A DNA stretch of 64,000 bases, from positions 1 through 64,000 of the forward strand of contig NZ_NMQW01000050.1 in NCBI RefSeq assembly GCF_002234615.1, in the 5' to 3' direction. Below the pieces are notes generated by a model. That model saw only the letters and a program-made list of their open reading frames with translations. It made no database searches and was not told where the DNA came from. The stretch's first letter is position 1, and each line of letters starts with the position of its first letter. This DNA is from Paenibacillus rigui (GTDB lineage Bacteria > Bacillota > Bacilli > Paenibacillales > NBRC-103111). The position numbers were made by a program, and so were the translations under genes. Positions 7,413 through 16,655 of the stretch are shown in pieces.

Positions 7413-8771
7413 TTACGATGCGGAATTCTTGACTCTTTTGGAGGCTGGCGGCGAGGAAGGGGTCGAAGCGGAAGAGGGCGACGAGGTTGTTGATGTTGAT
7501 GAAGCACCGCCGCTGCTCTTGGAGCCGCTCGTTTTTTCCAGCATATCTAAAAATTCCTGGTTCGTTTTGGAATCCGCCAGCTTCTTGATAAAGGCCTCCA
7601 CATATTCATGGGAATCGTTCATACTCTTACGGATTGCCCATACTTTATCCAGCTCTTCTTTGGTCAAGAGCATTTCTTCGCGGCGCGTGCCGGAGCGACG
7701 AATGTCGATCGCCGGAAAAATGCGGCGCTCCGCCAATTTGCGGTCCAAGTGAAGCTCCAGATTACCCGTTCCTTTGAACTCTTCATAGATGACATCGTCC
7801 ATTCTGGATCCTGTCTCAATAAGCGCTGTCGCCAAGATCGTCAAGCTGCCGCCCTCTTCAATGTTACGGGCTGCCCCGAAGAACCGCTTCGGACGGTGAA
7901 ACGCCCCTGGATCAATACCACCGGAAAGCGTCCGACCGGACGGCGGAACGACCAGGTTGTAGGCTCTCGCCAAGCGTGTAATGCTGTCCAGCAAAATGAC
8001 AACGTCCTTTTTATGCTCAACCAACCGCTGTGCACGCTCCAGAACCAGCTCCGCTACCTTGATATGGTTCTCAGGCAGCTCGTCGAACGTCGAAGCTACG
8101 ACTTCCCCTTTCACCGAACGCTGCATGTCCGTTACTTCCTCCGGACGCTCGTCAATGAGCAGAACAAACAATTCGATCTCAGGGTGGTTGGTTGAAATAC
8201 TATTGGCAATTTCTTTTAACAGCAAAGTTTTACCTGCTTTGGGAGGTGCTACGATCAAACCGCGCTGACCTAAACCTACAGGAGCCAACAAATCCATTAG
8301 ACGTGTGGAATAATGCTTTGGGGAAGTTTCCAAGACGAGTTTCTTTTGCGGATATAGAGGAGTCAAGGCCGGGAAATGAAGCCTTTCTGCTGCCGTTACA
8401 GGGTCCAGCCCGTTGACAGCTTCCACATGAAGCAATCCGAAGTAACGCTCATTTTCTTTAGGAGGGCGACATTTGCCTGAAACCAGGTCACCGGAACGCA
8501 AATCGAATTTACGGATCTGGGATGCAGATATATAAATATCCTCTGAGCTCGGCAAGTAGTTGATCGGCCGGAGAAATCCGAAGCCGTCCTGAAGTATTTC
8601 CAGCACGCCCTCCATAAACATCAAGCCGCTTTTTTCCGCTTGCGCCCGTAAAATCGCAAAGATAAGTTCTTTCTTTTTGAGCTGACCGTAATAAGGAATT
8701 TGGTGTTTCTTGGCTAAGGTGTACAGCTCCGTTAATTTTAGCGCCTCTAGCTGAGCTAGTTGCATATCCAT
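7413..8771 (-). CDS. rho: Transcription termination factor Rho with extra C-terminal tail
   Basis: The 452-residue Rho hexameric RNA helicase. The N-terminal Rho_N domain is followed by the cold-shock-like RNA-binding domain (about 45-120, with DGFGFLRP), then the ATPase with Walker A PPKAGKT (about 176-182), Walker [17 protein letters not shown] (split motif), the Q loop and the R loop (GGIDPGAF). The start is the ATG at 8771, eight bases after GGTGG. Residues from about 411 form a tail made nearly only of Ser, Thr, Ala, Pro and Lys, absent from the 427-residue B. subtilis protein. It heads the rho-radical SAM-rpmE group downstream of murZ. Confidence 0.96.
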   Translation of the reverse strand: MDMQLAQLEALKLTELYTLAKKHQIPYYGQLKKKELIFAILRAQAEKSGLMFMEGVLEILQDGFGFLRPINYLPSSEDIYISASQIRKFDLRSGDLVSGKCRPPKENERYFGLLHVEAVNGLDPVTAAERLHFPALTPLYPQKKLVLETSPKHYSTRLMDLLAPVGLGQRGLIVAPPKAGKTLLLKEIANSISTNHPEIELFVLLIDERPEEVTDMQRSVKGEVVASTFDELPENHIKVAELVLERAQRLVEHKKDVVILLDSITRLARAYNLVVPPSGRTLSGGIDPGAFHRPKRFFGAARNIEEGGSLTILATALIETGSRMDDVIYEEFKGTGNLELHLDRKLAERRIFPAIDIRRSGTRREEMLLTKEELDKVWAIRKSMNDSHEYVEAFIKKLADSKTNQEFLDMLEKTSGSKSSGGASSTSTTSSPSSASTPSSPPASKRVKNSAS

Positions 8772-8855
8772 AATTTCGACCACCAAACTATTAAATTTTC
8801 AAGCCTGTGAAATATACTCTAGCATTACCCAAAACAGGTGCATCTATACCGCTGT

Positions 8856-10109
8856 TTACGTATCTTCCCGCCAAACCTCGGCGCCCAGATTTGATAGATT
8901 CATCACCAGATGATCATAGCCTCGGTCGATATATTCGACACCGGTAATTTCCGTCACGCCTCCAATGACCGTTAATCCCGCAATCACTAGCGCAGCTCCA
9001 GCCCGCAGGTCTGTAGCTTTCACTTTGGCAGCGCTCAAATGACTGCCCTCAATGACAGCGGAACGGCCTTCCACCTTGATCTTCGCACCCATCCGAAGCA
9101 GCTCAGGCACATGCTTGAAGCGGTTGCTGTACACGTAATCCGTCAGGATGCTTACGCCCTTGCTCTGCGTCAGCAGGCTGGCCATAGGCGACTGCAAATC
9201 GGTTGCGAAGCCGGGGTATACCAGCGCTTTCACATCCACACTTTCGTAAAAAGGCTGCCCTACGACACGGATCGATTCATCCATTTCGTAAATATGAACT
9301 CCCATCTCCTGCAGCTTGGCCGTAACCGCCTCCAAGTGCTTCGGAATCACATTGTCCACGACAACGTCACCCCGTGTTGCCGCAGCGGCAATCATATACG
9401 TACCGGCTTGAATCCGATCCGGAATAATGGAATGCCGGCAGCCGTGCATTGCATCCACGCCTTCGATTCGGATCGTTTCCGTTCCTGCGCCTTTTATTTT
9501 GGCTCCCATTGCGTTAAGTAAGGTTGCAACATCTATTATTTCAGGCTCTTTAGCCGCATTTTCAATCAAAGTAACACCCTTGGCGCGCGAGGCTGCCAGC
9601 ATAATGTTGATCGTCGCCCCGACGCTAACGACATCCAAATAAATCTTCGCTCCGCGCAGCTCCTTGGCTTGGATATGCAGCGAACCGTTCTCTGTACTCA
9701 CACGGGCACCTAGTGCCTCAAAGCCTTTAATATGCTGATCGATCGGACGAGGCTCAAAATTACAGCCGCCCGGCAATCCGATAACCGCTTCCCCAAAACG
9801 TCCCAACAAGGCTCCCATCAAATAATAGGAAGCTCGCAATTTCTTCACATTGCCATTCGGCATCGGCTTCGAACGCAGCTGGCTCGGATCGATAATCATT
9901 TGATCTTCTTTCCACGCTACGGTTGCACCCAATTCCTCAAGCAATTCAGTATAAATGGCAACATCGCTTAATATCGGCAAATTGTCCAGCGTAACGGTCG
10001 TTTCCGACAATATCGCCGCTGGAATCAAGGCAATTGCACTGTTCTTGGCACCGCTAATCTGAACTGTCCCCCGAAGCGGACGACCGCCGGCGACCATCAA
10101 TTTCTCCAT
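8856..10109 (-). CDS. murZ: UDP-N-acetylglucosamine 1-carboxyvinyltransferase (second MurA paralogue)
   Basis: A 417-residue MurA-family enzyme that transfers enolpyruvate from PEP to UDP-GlcNAc, the first committed step of peptidoglycan synthesis. K22 in SGAKNSA and the PEP-attacking Cys116 in [15 protein letters not shown] are present, so fosfomycin sensitivity of the active site is expected. Its place between fba and rho is that of B. subtilis murAB (murZ), not of the essential murAA, which is why I use murZ. GGGAGG precedes the ATG. It has its own transcription unit or reads through from fba, whose terminator lies just upstream. Confidence 0.93.
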   Translation of the reverse strand: MEKLMVAGGRPLRGTVQISGAKNSAIALIPAAILSETTVTLDNLPILSDVAIYTELLEELGATVAWKEDQMIIDPSQLRSKPMPNGNVKKLRASYYLMGALLGRFGEAVIGLPGGCNFEPRPIDQHIKGFEALGARVSTENGSLHIQAKELRGAKIYLDVVSVGATINIMLAASRAKGVTLIENAAKEPEIIDVATLLNAMGAKIKGAGTETIRIEGVDAMHGCRHSIIPDRIQAGTYMIAAAATRGDVVVDNVIPKHLEAVTAKLQEMGVHIYEMDESIRVVGQPFYESVDVKALVYPGFATDLQSPMASLLTQSKGVSILTDYVYSNRFKHVPELLRMGAKIKVEGRSAVIEGSHLSAAKVKATDLRAGAALVIAGLTVIGGVTEITGVEYIDRGYDHLVMNLSNLGAEVWREDT

Positions 10110-10204
10110 TCGTCACTCTTCCTCCCACATCACCACTTTAAAGCGATAAACAATTGAAAACAAAGCAAACTTACGTTACCCCTCGAGGACTAACTAAAGG
10201 AATA

Positions 10205-10244
10205 AAAGAATAGAAGGGAAACACATCTTATCGATGCATTTCCC
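10205..10244 (-). terminator. Rho-independent terminator after fba
   Basis: The minus strand has GGGAAATGCATC, a short loop, GATGTGTTTCCC (10215-10244) and a T-rich tract. It separates fba from murZ. Confidence 0.8.
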
Positions 10245-10253
10245 ATAAACCAA

Positions 10254-11108
10254 TTAAGCTTGGTTGGAACTTCCGAACAACTGAATTTTGGATTTAACCA
10301 CTTCAACCATGGCTTTGCGGGCAGGAGTGAGGTATTTACGGGGATCGTACACTTTTCCATCTTTGTTCAATACTTCGCGGATTGCTTCTGTACAAGCCAC
10401 TTGATTCTCGGTGTTCACGTTGATTTTGCCAACGCCTGCAGCGATGGATTTGATAATCATTTCGTCAGGTACGCCGGAACCGCCATGAAGTACGACAGGA
10501 ACTGGAATTGCCTTGGAAACAGCTTCGATGATGTCAAAATGAATGTTAGGCTCGCCGGCATACATACCGTGTGCTGTACCTACAGCGATAGCCAGGCAGT
10601 CAACGCCTGTTTCTTCGTAGAAGCGAATCGCTTCTTCCGGTTTCGCCAAGCTTGCATTTGCTTCGTCAACGCTGATATCATCTTCAACGCCGCCGATGGT
10701 TCCAAGCTCACCCTCAACGGATACGCCCATAGCATGAGCTGCTTTTACAACTTCTTTCGTCAAACGGATGTTTTCTTCGAAAGAATAGTGGGAGCCGTCG
10801 AACATAACGGAGCTGAAGCCCGCACGGATACATTTCATAGCTACTTCAAAGCTGCTTCCATGGTCAAGGTGCAAAGCGATCGGCAAGCCGGATTTCTTCG
10901 CAGCCGCTTCAGCAATGGCAACCGTAAAATCGATACCCATATACTTCAAAGCTCCTTCACTTACGCCGTAAATGAAAGGAGATTTCAATTCCTCTGCTGC
11001 TTCCACGATAGCTTGTGCGAACTCCAGGTTGTTCATGTTGAACTGACCTACCGCAAACTTATTTGCTTTTGCCTTAGGCAAAAATTCATTCATCGAAACC
11101 AATGGCAT
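10254..11108 (-). CDS. fba: Class II fructose-1,6-bisphosphate aldolase
   Basis: A 284-residue zinc-dependent aldolase that splits fructose-1,6-bisphosphate into dihydroxyacetone phosphate and glyceraldehyde-3-phosphate. The HLDHG motif (80-84) carries the catalytic Asp and a zinc ligand. The second zinc ligands are in GTAHG and VLHGGSG, and the latter also binds phosphate. AGGAGG precedes the ATG at 11108. Placed between spo0F and murZ as in B. subtilis, except that the transaldolase-like ywjH is missing here. Length and motifs are normal. Confidence 0.96.
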   Translation of the reverse strand: MPLVSMNEFLPKAKANKFAVGQFNMNNLEFAQAIVEAAEELKSPFIYGVSEGALKYMGIDFTVAIAEAAAKKSGLPIALHLDHGSSFEVAMKCIRAGFSSVMFDGSHYSFEENIRLTKEVVKAAHAMGVSVEGELGTIGGVEDDISVDEANASLAKPEEAIRFYEETGVDCLAIAVGTAHGMYAGEPNIHFDIIEAVSKAIPVPVVLHGGSGVPDEMIIKSIAAGVGKINVNTENQVACTEAIREVLNKDGKVYDPRKYLTPARKAMVEVVKSKIQLFGSSNQA

Positions 11109-11317
11109 GTGACTCTTCCTCCTAGTGTTTATTGACCGAGTTCAGTGCAAAGACCGCTCTTTTTGTCATACTGCGTTATTATATCATATAAAGGAAGAAA
11201 TGATAACCAAGCCCCGAGGTTTTTTCATGGCATTTTCATAGTGCTTTGGAAAGTTCAGGACGCGGTGCAGCCTATATTTCTCTCTCCGCAAAGGGGGATG
11301 CGCTTTCATGCAAAACA

Positions 11318-11346
11318 AAAAAAAGAGATCCTGAAATCAGGATCCC
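11318..11346 (-). terminator. Terminator overlapping the spo0F stop codon
   Basis: The minus strand reads GATCCTGATTTCAGGATC followed by CTC and eight T residues. The spo0F TGA lies inside the left arm, so translation to the end may affect the hairpin. Confidence 0.8.
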
Positions 11347-11729
11347 ACTGCATAAGAATTGTTATTTGGCGTACGCAGATGACTGTTCACCGCATTGCGC
11401 AATTCATCGATATCGAATGGTTTGGTAAAATGCATGATCGCTCCGAGATCTGTCGCCTCTTTGATCATATCCAGCTCACCGTAGGCGGTCATCATGATCA
11501 CCTTGATGGAGCTGTCAATGCTTTTGATATGCTTCAAAATGTCCAAGCCGTCCATACCAGGGATTTTCATATCCAAAAGCACAAGATCTGGAGAAGCATT
11601 CCTTACAATCTCAAGCGCCAGCTTTCCATTGGAAGCCTGGTAAGTCTCATAGCCCTCGCTGCTGAACACTTCCATCAACAAGATTCGAATCCCGTTCTGA
11701 TCATCTACAATGAGCAACTTTTTCTTCAA
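11337..11729 (-). CDS. spo0F: Sporulation initiation phosphotransferase Spo0F
   Basis: A 130-residue single-domain response regulator, the second step of the sporulation phosphorelay: sensor kinases phosphorylate it and Spo0B passes the phosphate to Spo0A. The acidic pocket D9-D10, phospho-accepting D53 in [12 protein letters not shown] in [10 protein letters not shown] and K in FTKPFDIDE are all present, and the sequence is close to B. subtilis Spo0F. The frame is open upstream, but TTG at 11729 ([11 protein letters not shown]), eight bases after GAGGAGG, is clearly the start. A sigma-H-type promoter lies 70 bases upstream, as known for this gene in B. subtilis. Confidence 0.95.
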   Translation of the reverse strand: MKKKLLIVDDQNGIRILLMEVFSSEGYETYQASNGKLALEIVRNASPDLVLLDMKIPGMDGLDILKHIKSIDSSIKVIMMTAYGELDMIKEATDLGAIMHFTKPFDIDELRNAVNSHLRTPNNNSYAVGS

Positions 11730-11800
11730 AATGGCAACCTCCTCGATCCCTTTTCTTCCTTGCAGGAATTTCCGAACTGTCCATCTCCCCGAGTTATCAA

Positions 11801-11827
11801 ATTCGATACTCACGTCGAGATTCCTTC
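11801..11827 (-). promoter_or_regulatory. Sigma-H-type promoter of spo0F
   Basis: GAAGGAATC at 11819-11827, an 11-base spacer and ATCGAAT at 11801-11807. The fit to RnAGGAWWW-N11-12-RnnGAAT misses only one W. B. subtilis spo0F is known to be transcribed by sigma-H. Confidence 0.7.
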
Positions 11828-11932
11828 TTCCTTTTCGCGAAAAGTTGAAAAGTTTTACAAAAAAAGGAGTTTCTGAGGAAAAAGCTCACATGCCGCTGCT
11901 ATTGTAATATGCTGTCGCAAGACGAACTATGC

Positions 11933-13849
<1,917 letters not shown>

Positions 13850-13929
13850 AAAAGAAAAAGTCCCCCGGCAACAGCGGGGCACTTTATCGTTCAAGACCTA
13901 GGTCATGATTCATTCTTTTTCAAAAGCCC
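13850..13929 (-). promoter_or_regulatory. pyrG CTP-sensing attenuator (reiterative transcription type)
   Basis: The predicted transcript starts GGGC at 13929-13926. Downstream (13860-13882) is a terminator hairpin, GTGCCCCGCTGTTGCCGGGGGAC in two short arms around a small loop, followed by T-rich sequence. The 5' arm carries CCCC. In B. subtilis, low CTP makes RNA polymerase stutter at the GGG start and add extra G residues. These pair with the C-rich 5' arm and prevent termination. All three required parts (GGGC start, C-rich 5' arm, terminator) are visible, so the same mechanism is inferred. Confidence 0.82.
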
Positions 13930-13936
13930 AAAAAAT

Positions 13937-13965
13937 AGTTTACTCTGACCGCATACCCTTGTCAA
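13937..13965 (-). promoter_or_regulatory. Sigma-A promoter of pyrG
   Basis: -35 TTGACA (13960-13965), a 17-base spacer and -10 TAAACT (13937-13942). The GGGC start site lies seven bases further on. Confidence 0.88.
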
Positions 13966-13985
13966 GTAAACGCTGGCGATTGGTT

Positions 13986-14564
13986 TTATTTATCTTCTTC
14001 GTCCTCTTCGTCATCGAAATCTTCGTCATCCGCATCCTCTTCGAGGTCGGCGTCTTCGTCCGCCAGGCCGGCATCTTCGATTTCCTCTTCTTCAATCTCT
14101 TCTTCCTCGAAGAATTCGGTTTCTTCCTCTACTTCTTCTTCCAGATCGTCCTCGTCACGTACTTTATCGAAGGAATCGTAGTCTTCCTCTTCAACGAAGG
14201 TATCTTCCTCTTCCGCGAACAGATCCTCTTCGTCCAGATCGTCATCATCATCATTAATGATACGCGGACGTTTGCCGCTGCCGACCGCATCTTCGGATTT
14301 CTCAACCGGATACCAGCGTTTGAGCCCCCATAGATTCGTTCCTACACAAGCAAATCGGCCATCAATGTTGATCTCCGTATATAGTTGAGCGATAACCTGC
14401 ATGACTTGATCTTCTGAGAGACCTTTGATCTTAGCGATCTCGGCCATTAAATCCCGGTAATAAAAAGGCGTATTCGCCGCTTTCAGCAGTTCAAAAGCAA
14501 GGTCCACCATCGGCATTTCTTTTGCTTGCTCGGCTCCGACCTTGAGAGTGTACTGTGCACTCAT
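13986..14564 (-). CDS. rpoE: DNA-directed RNA polymerase delta subunit
   Basis: A 192-residue delta factor. The N-terminal globular domain (HARE-HTH fold, about 1-90, with TPFYYRDLMAEIA and the GRFACVGTNLWGLKRWYP end) binds the polymerase. The remaining half is almost only Asp and Glu and acts as a nucleic-acid mimic that displaces RNA and DNA from the enzyme. It is somewhat longer than the 173-residue B. subtilis protein because of a longer acidic tail. The start is ATG at 14564, ten bases after AAGGG. rpoE upstream of pyrG is the conserved order. Confidence 0.96.
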   Translation of the reverse strand: MSAQYTLKVGAEQAKEMPMVDLAFELLKAANTPFYYRDLMAEIAKIKGLSEDQVMQVIAQLYTEINIDGRFACVGTNLWGLKRWYPVEKSEDAVGSGKRPRIINDDDDDLDEEDLFAEEEDTFVEEEDYDSFDKVRDEDDLEEEVEEETEFFEEEEIEEEEIEDAGLADEDADLEEDADDEDFDDEEDEEDK

Positions 14565-14930
14565 CCAAGCACATCCCTTCAACCATTTTCACAAGAGTCC
14601 CTAACTACAATATCCATATACACCTAATAGTAAACCTTATTCTATGTAAAAAAGCAACTGCTCTCCACCCACAAAAAGGAAGAAGCAGAGGAAAATTTTC
14701 CTCTGCCTTGACTGTATCCTCGGGAAACGGCGCCCTAAGGACCGTTCCCCTGCCCTCATAAAAAGGAAGAGAATGGATGATTCTCTCTATTTATCGTATG
14801 TACTTGCGGGCGATATGACACGGGTAATGACCCATTTATTTTTATAAGGCCATGTGCACATGCCGCAGGACTTCCTCCCACATACGATACACAAACGATG
14901 TTTTTCCGATGCACGGGAGGGACGACCGAA
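14565..14930. other. Divergent intergenic region with a 22-base perfect palindrome
   Basis: This region separates rpoE (minus) from the subtilase (plus). It contains a perfect palindrome, GCAGAGGAAAA and its mirror, at 14685-14706. No strong T-tract follows it on either strand, so it is not a convincing terminator and may be an operator. No further gene is seen. Confidence 0.5.
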
Positions 14931-16103
14931 TTGAAACCATCCACGTTTGTCGAATGGCTACATGATGCCTTGGAAGGCGATGATAACGCCTCTTGCAAGC
15001 ATATTATCCGTTTCAAAACCCGTAAGGATTTCACAGCTTGCATCCACCACATGAAACGGCGGAGCAAAGAATGGCCCCGCTTGAACAATGTTCAGCCATT
15101 GAAAATCATTCGTGCCCTTTCCTGCACGCTTCAAACGACAAGCCAGCCCATCCCCTTCCCCTTCATCGAGTCGATTGAAGCAGATACCCAAATTCAAGTC
15201 CATGCGCCTAAGGCGGTCACGGCCATCCAGCCGTCCAGCGGTAAAACGACAAACGAAACCCCTAATATTCCTTGGGGTATTAAGCATATCCGTGCGCCTC
15301 AAGCATGGGCCAAGTCCAAGGGAGAGCGGATTCGGATCGGCGTCATCGATACTGGCGCCGATTTTACACATCCGGATTTACGTCACTGCTTGTCCTACGG
15401 CATCAATTTACTGAACCGGCATATGATGCCTAACGACGACAACGGGCATGGAACGCATATCGCAGGAACGATTGCCGCGTCCAGCCGGCAGCGGGGGATT
15501 ATCGGCGTGGCGCCACAGGCTATGATTCATCCGGTCAAGGCGTTCGACCATCAGGGGAGCGCATTCGTTTCCGATATTATTAACGGGATCGACTGGTGCG
15601 TCAAAAATCAGATTCACATCATCAACATGAGCTTCGGCATGAAAACATACAGTCGTGCGCTGGAATCGGCCGTACGCAATGCATATCAGGCCGGCGTGAT
15701 CGTCGTCGCCTCCTCCGGCAACGAGGGTAAGCAGGCAACGATCGATTATCCCGCCCGGCTGCGACAAGTCATTGCGGTAGGCGCAACGACGCGCAAGGGA
15801 CAAATCGCCTCCTTCAGCAACAACAGCAAAAACATTGATATTTACGCTCCCGGCGAAAAAATTTATTCGACCTGGCTCCGAGGAAAATATCACGAGCTTA
15901 GCGGCACGTCCATGGCCACCTCCCACGTGACCGGGGTCATCGCGCTGATGCTGTCCCGCAGGCCCGGCTTGAAGCCGCTTCAAATCAAATCCCTTATCAA
16001 AAAAAATGCCAAATTAATTTTAAAGAGCGGCAAGGGCGGCTTGGGCATCAAAGAAATTCATGCCCTCCGCGCTCTCAGTTCTGTAGCGAAAGGGTCTCCC
16101 TAG
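14931..16103 (+). CDS. Cytoplasmic-type subtilisin-like serine protease (S8)
   Basis: A 390-residue subtilase with no signal peptide. The catalytic triad is D140 (VIDTGAD), H173 (NGHGTHIAGT) and S327 (GTSMATSH), with oxyanion N264 in SSGNEG. Residues 1-110 resemble a propeptide/I9-like region, with no transmembrane part, as in intracellular or AprX-like proteases. The start is taken as TTG at 14931, nine bases after GGGAGGG; the ATG at 14898 has no ribosome site. It stands alone between its divergent promoter region and a bidirectional terminator. Substrate unknown. Because the export signal is missing, the role may be intracellular protein turnover, but non-classical release cannot be excluded. 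Confidence 0.9.
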   Translation: MKPSTFVEWLHDALEGDDNASCKHIIRFKTRKDFTACIHHMKRRSKEWPRLNNVQPLKIIRALSCTLQTTSQPIPFPFIESIEADTQIQVHAPKAVTAIQPSSGKTTNETPNIPWGIKHIRAPQAWAKSKGERIRIGVIDTGADFTHPDLRHCLSYGINLLNRHMMPNDDNGHGTHIAGTIAASSRQRGIIGVAPQAMIHPVKAFDHQGSAFVSDIINGIDWCVKNQIHIINMSFGMKTYSRALESAVRNAYQAGVIVVASSGNEGKQATIDYPARLRQVIAVGATTRKGQIASFSNNSKNIDIYAPGEKIYSTWLRGKYHELSGTSMATSHVTGVIALMLSRRPGLKPLQIKSLIKKNAKLILKSGKGGLGIKEIHALRALSSVAKGSP

Positions 16104-16136
16104 AGGCATGAGGGCTATAGGCCCTCTATGTGCGAC

Positions 16137-16181
16137 AAAAGCAGGTCCCGGGTGGCACGAAACCACCGGGGACCTGCTTTT
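16137..16181. terminator. Bidirectional terminator between the protease and the DUF1934 gene
   Basis: A long GC-rich hairpin, AAAAGCAGGTCCC with GGTGG against its complement and TTTTGTT. A-tract and T-tract flank both sides, so it serves both convergent genes. Confidence 0.9.
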
Positions 16182-16193
16182 GTTATGCACGAG

Positions 16194-16607
16194 CTAGGAA
16201 AGCTGCCTTTCGGCAATATGGAAACGGAGCCGGTATCGGCCGGCCGGATCCCCCATGACGAAGAGATCGTAGCTCCATTCAACAGTGCCTAAGCCGTCGC
16301 TCCAATCATAATACATCGCATGCGTCACCGTCTCCAGTCCCATCCGCCCCTGTGGCGTCTCGTAGATGCCCTGGCATGACTTACCGACGATAAACTCCTG
16401 CTCGGAGCGGATCGCCCCGCTGCGGACGATACGAATACGTGCCTGTTCCAGCTTCACCGTTGTCACCGTTCCGCGCATTTCGGCTTCCGTTTCCTCGTAG
16501 CGCAAATAGTAGTGATCGCCTTTCCGATACAAGTCGCCCTGAGCCTTCTGCGAGATCTCTTGGCCATCAGAATAGCTTTCTATGCTCACTTGAACCGATT
16601 TCTTCAT
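16194..16607 (-). CDS. DUF1934 (YwiB-like) beta-barrel protein
   Basis: A 137-residue cytoplasmic protein of the DUF1934/YwiB family, whose known structures are lipocalin-like (calycin) beta barrels. The pattern of alternating strands (YYLRYEETE, TTVKLEQARIRIVRSG, GRYRLRFHIAE) fits. AGGAGGGG precedes the ATG at 16607. The function of the family is not known. It is monocistronic, between the beta-galactosidase gene upstream on the same strand and a terminator. Confidence 0.8.
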   Translation of the reverse strand: MKKSVQVSIESYSDGQEISQKAQGDLYRKGDHYYLRYEETEAEMRGTVTTVKLEQARIRIVRSGAIRSEQEFIVGKSCQGIYETPQGRMGLETVTHAMYYDWSDGLGTVEWSYDLFVMGDPAGRYRLRFHIAERQLS

Positions 16608-16655
16608 CCGTTCCCCTCCTGTTCCTTTCCAGTGTAGCAGGAGGCGGGACGATGA

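Noticed and set aside
11145-11876. 243-codon plus-strand frame across spo0F and its promoter
   Set aside because: spo0F on the minus strand has full motifs and a ribosome site. This frame has neither.
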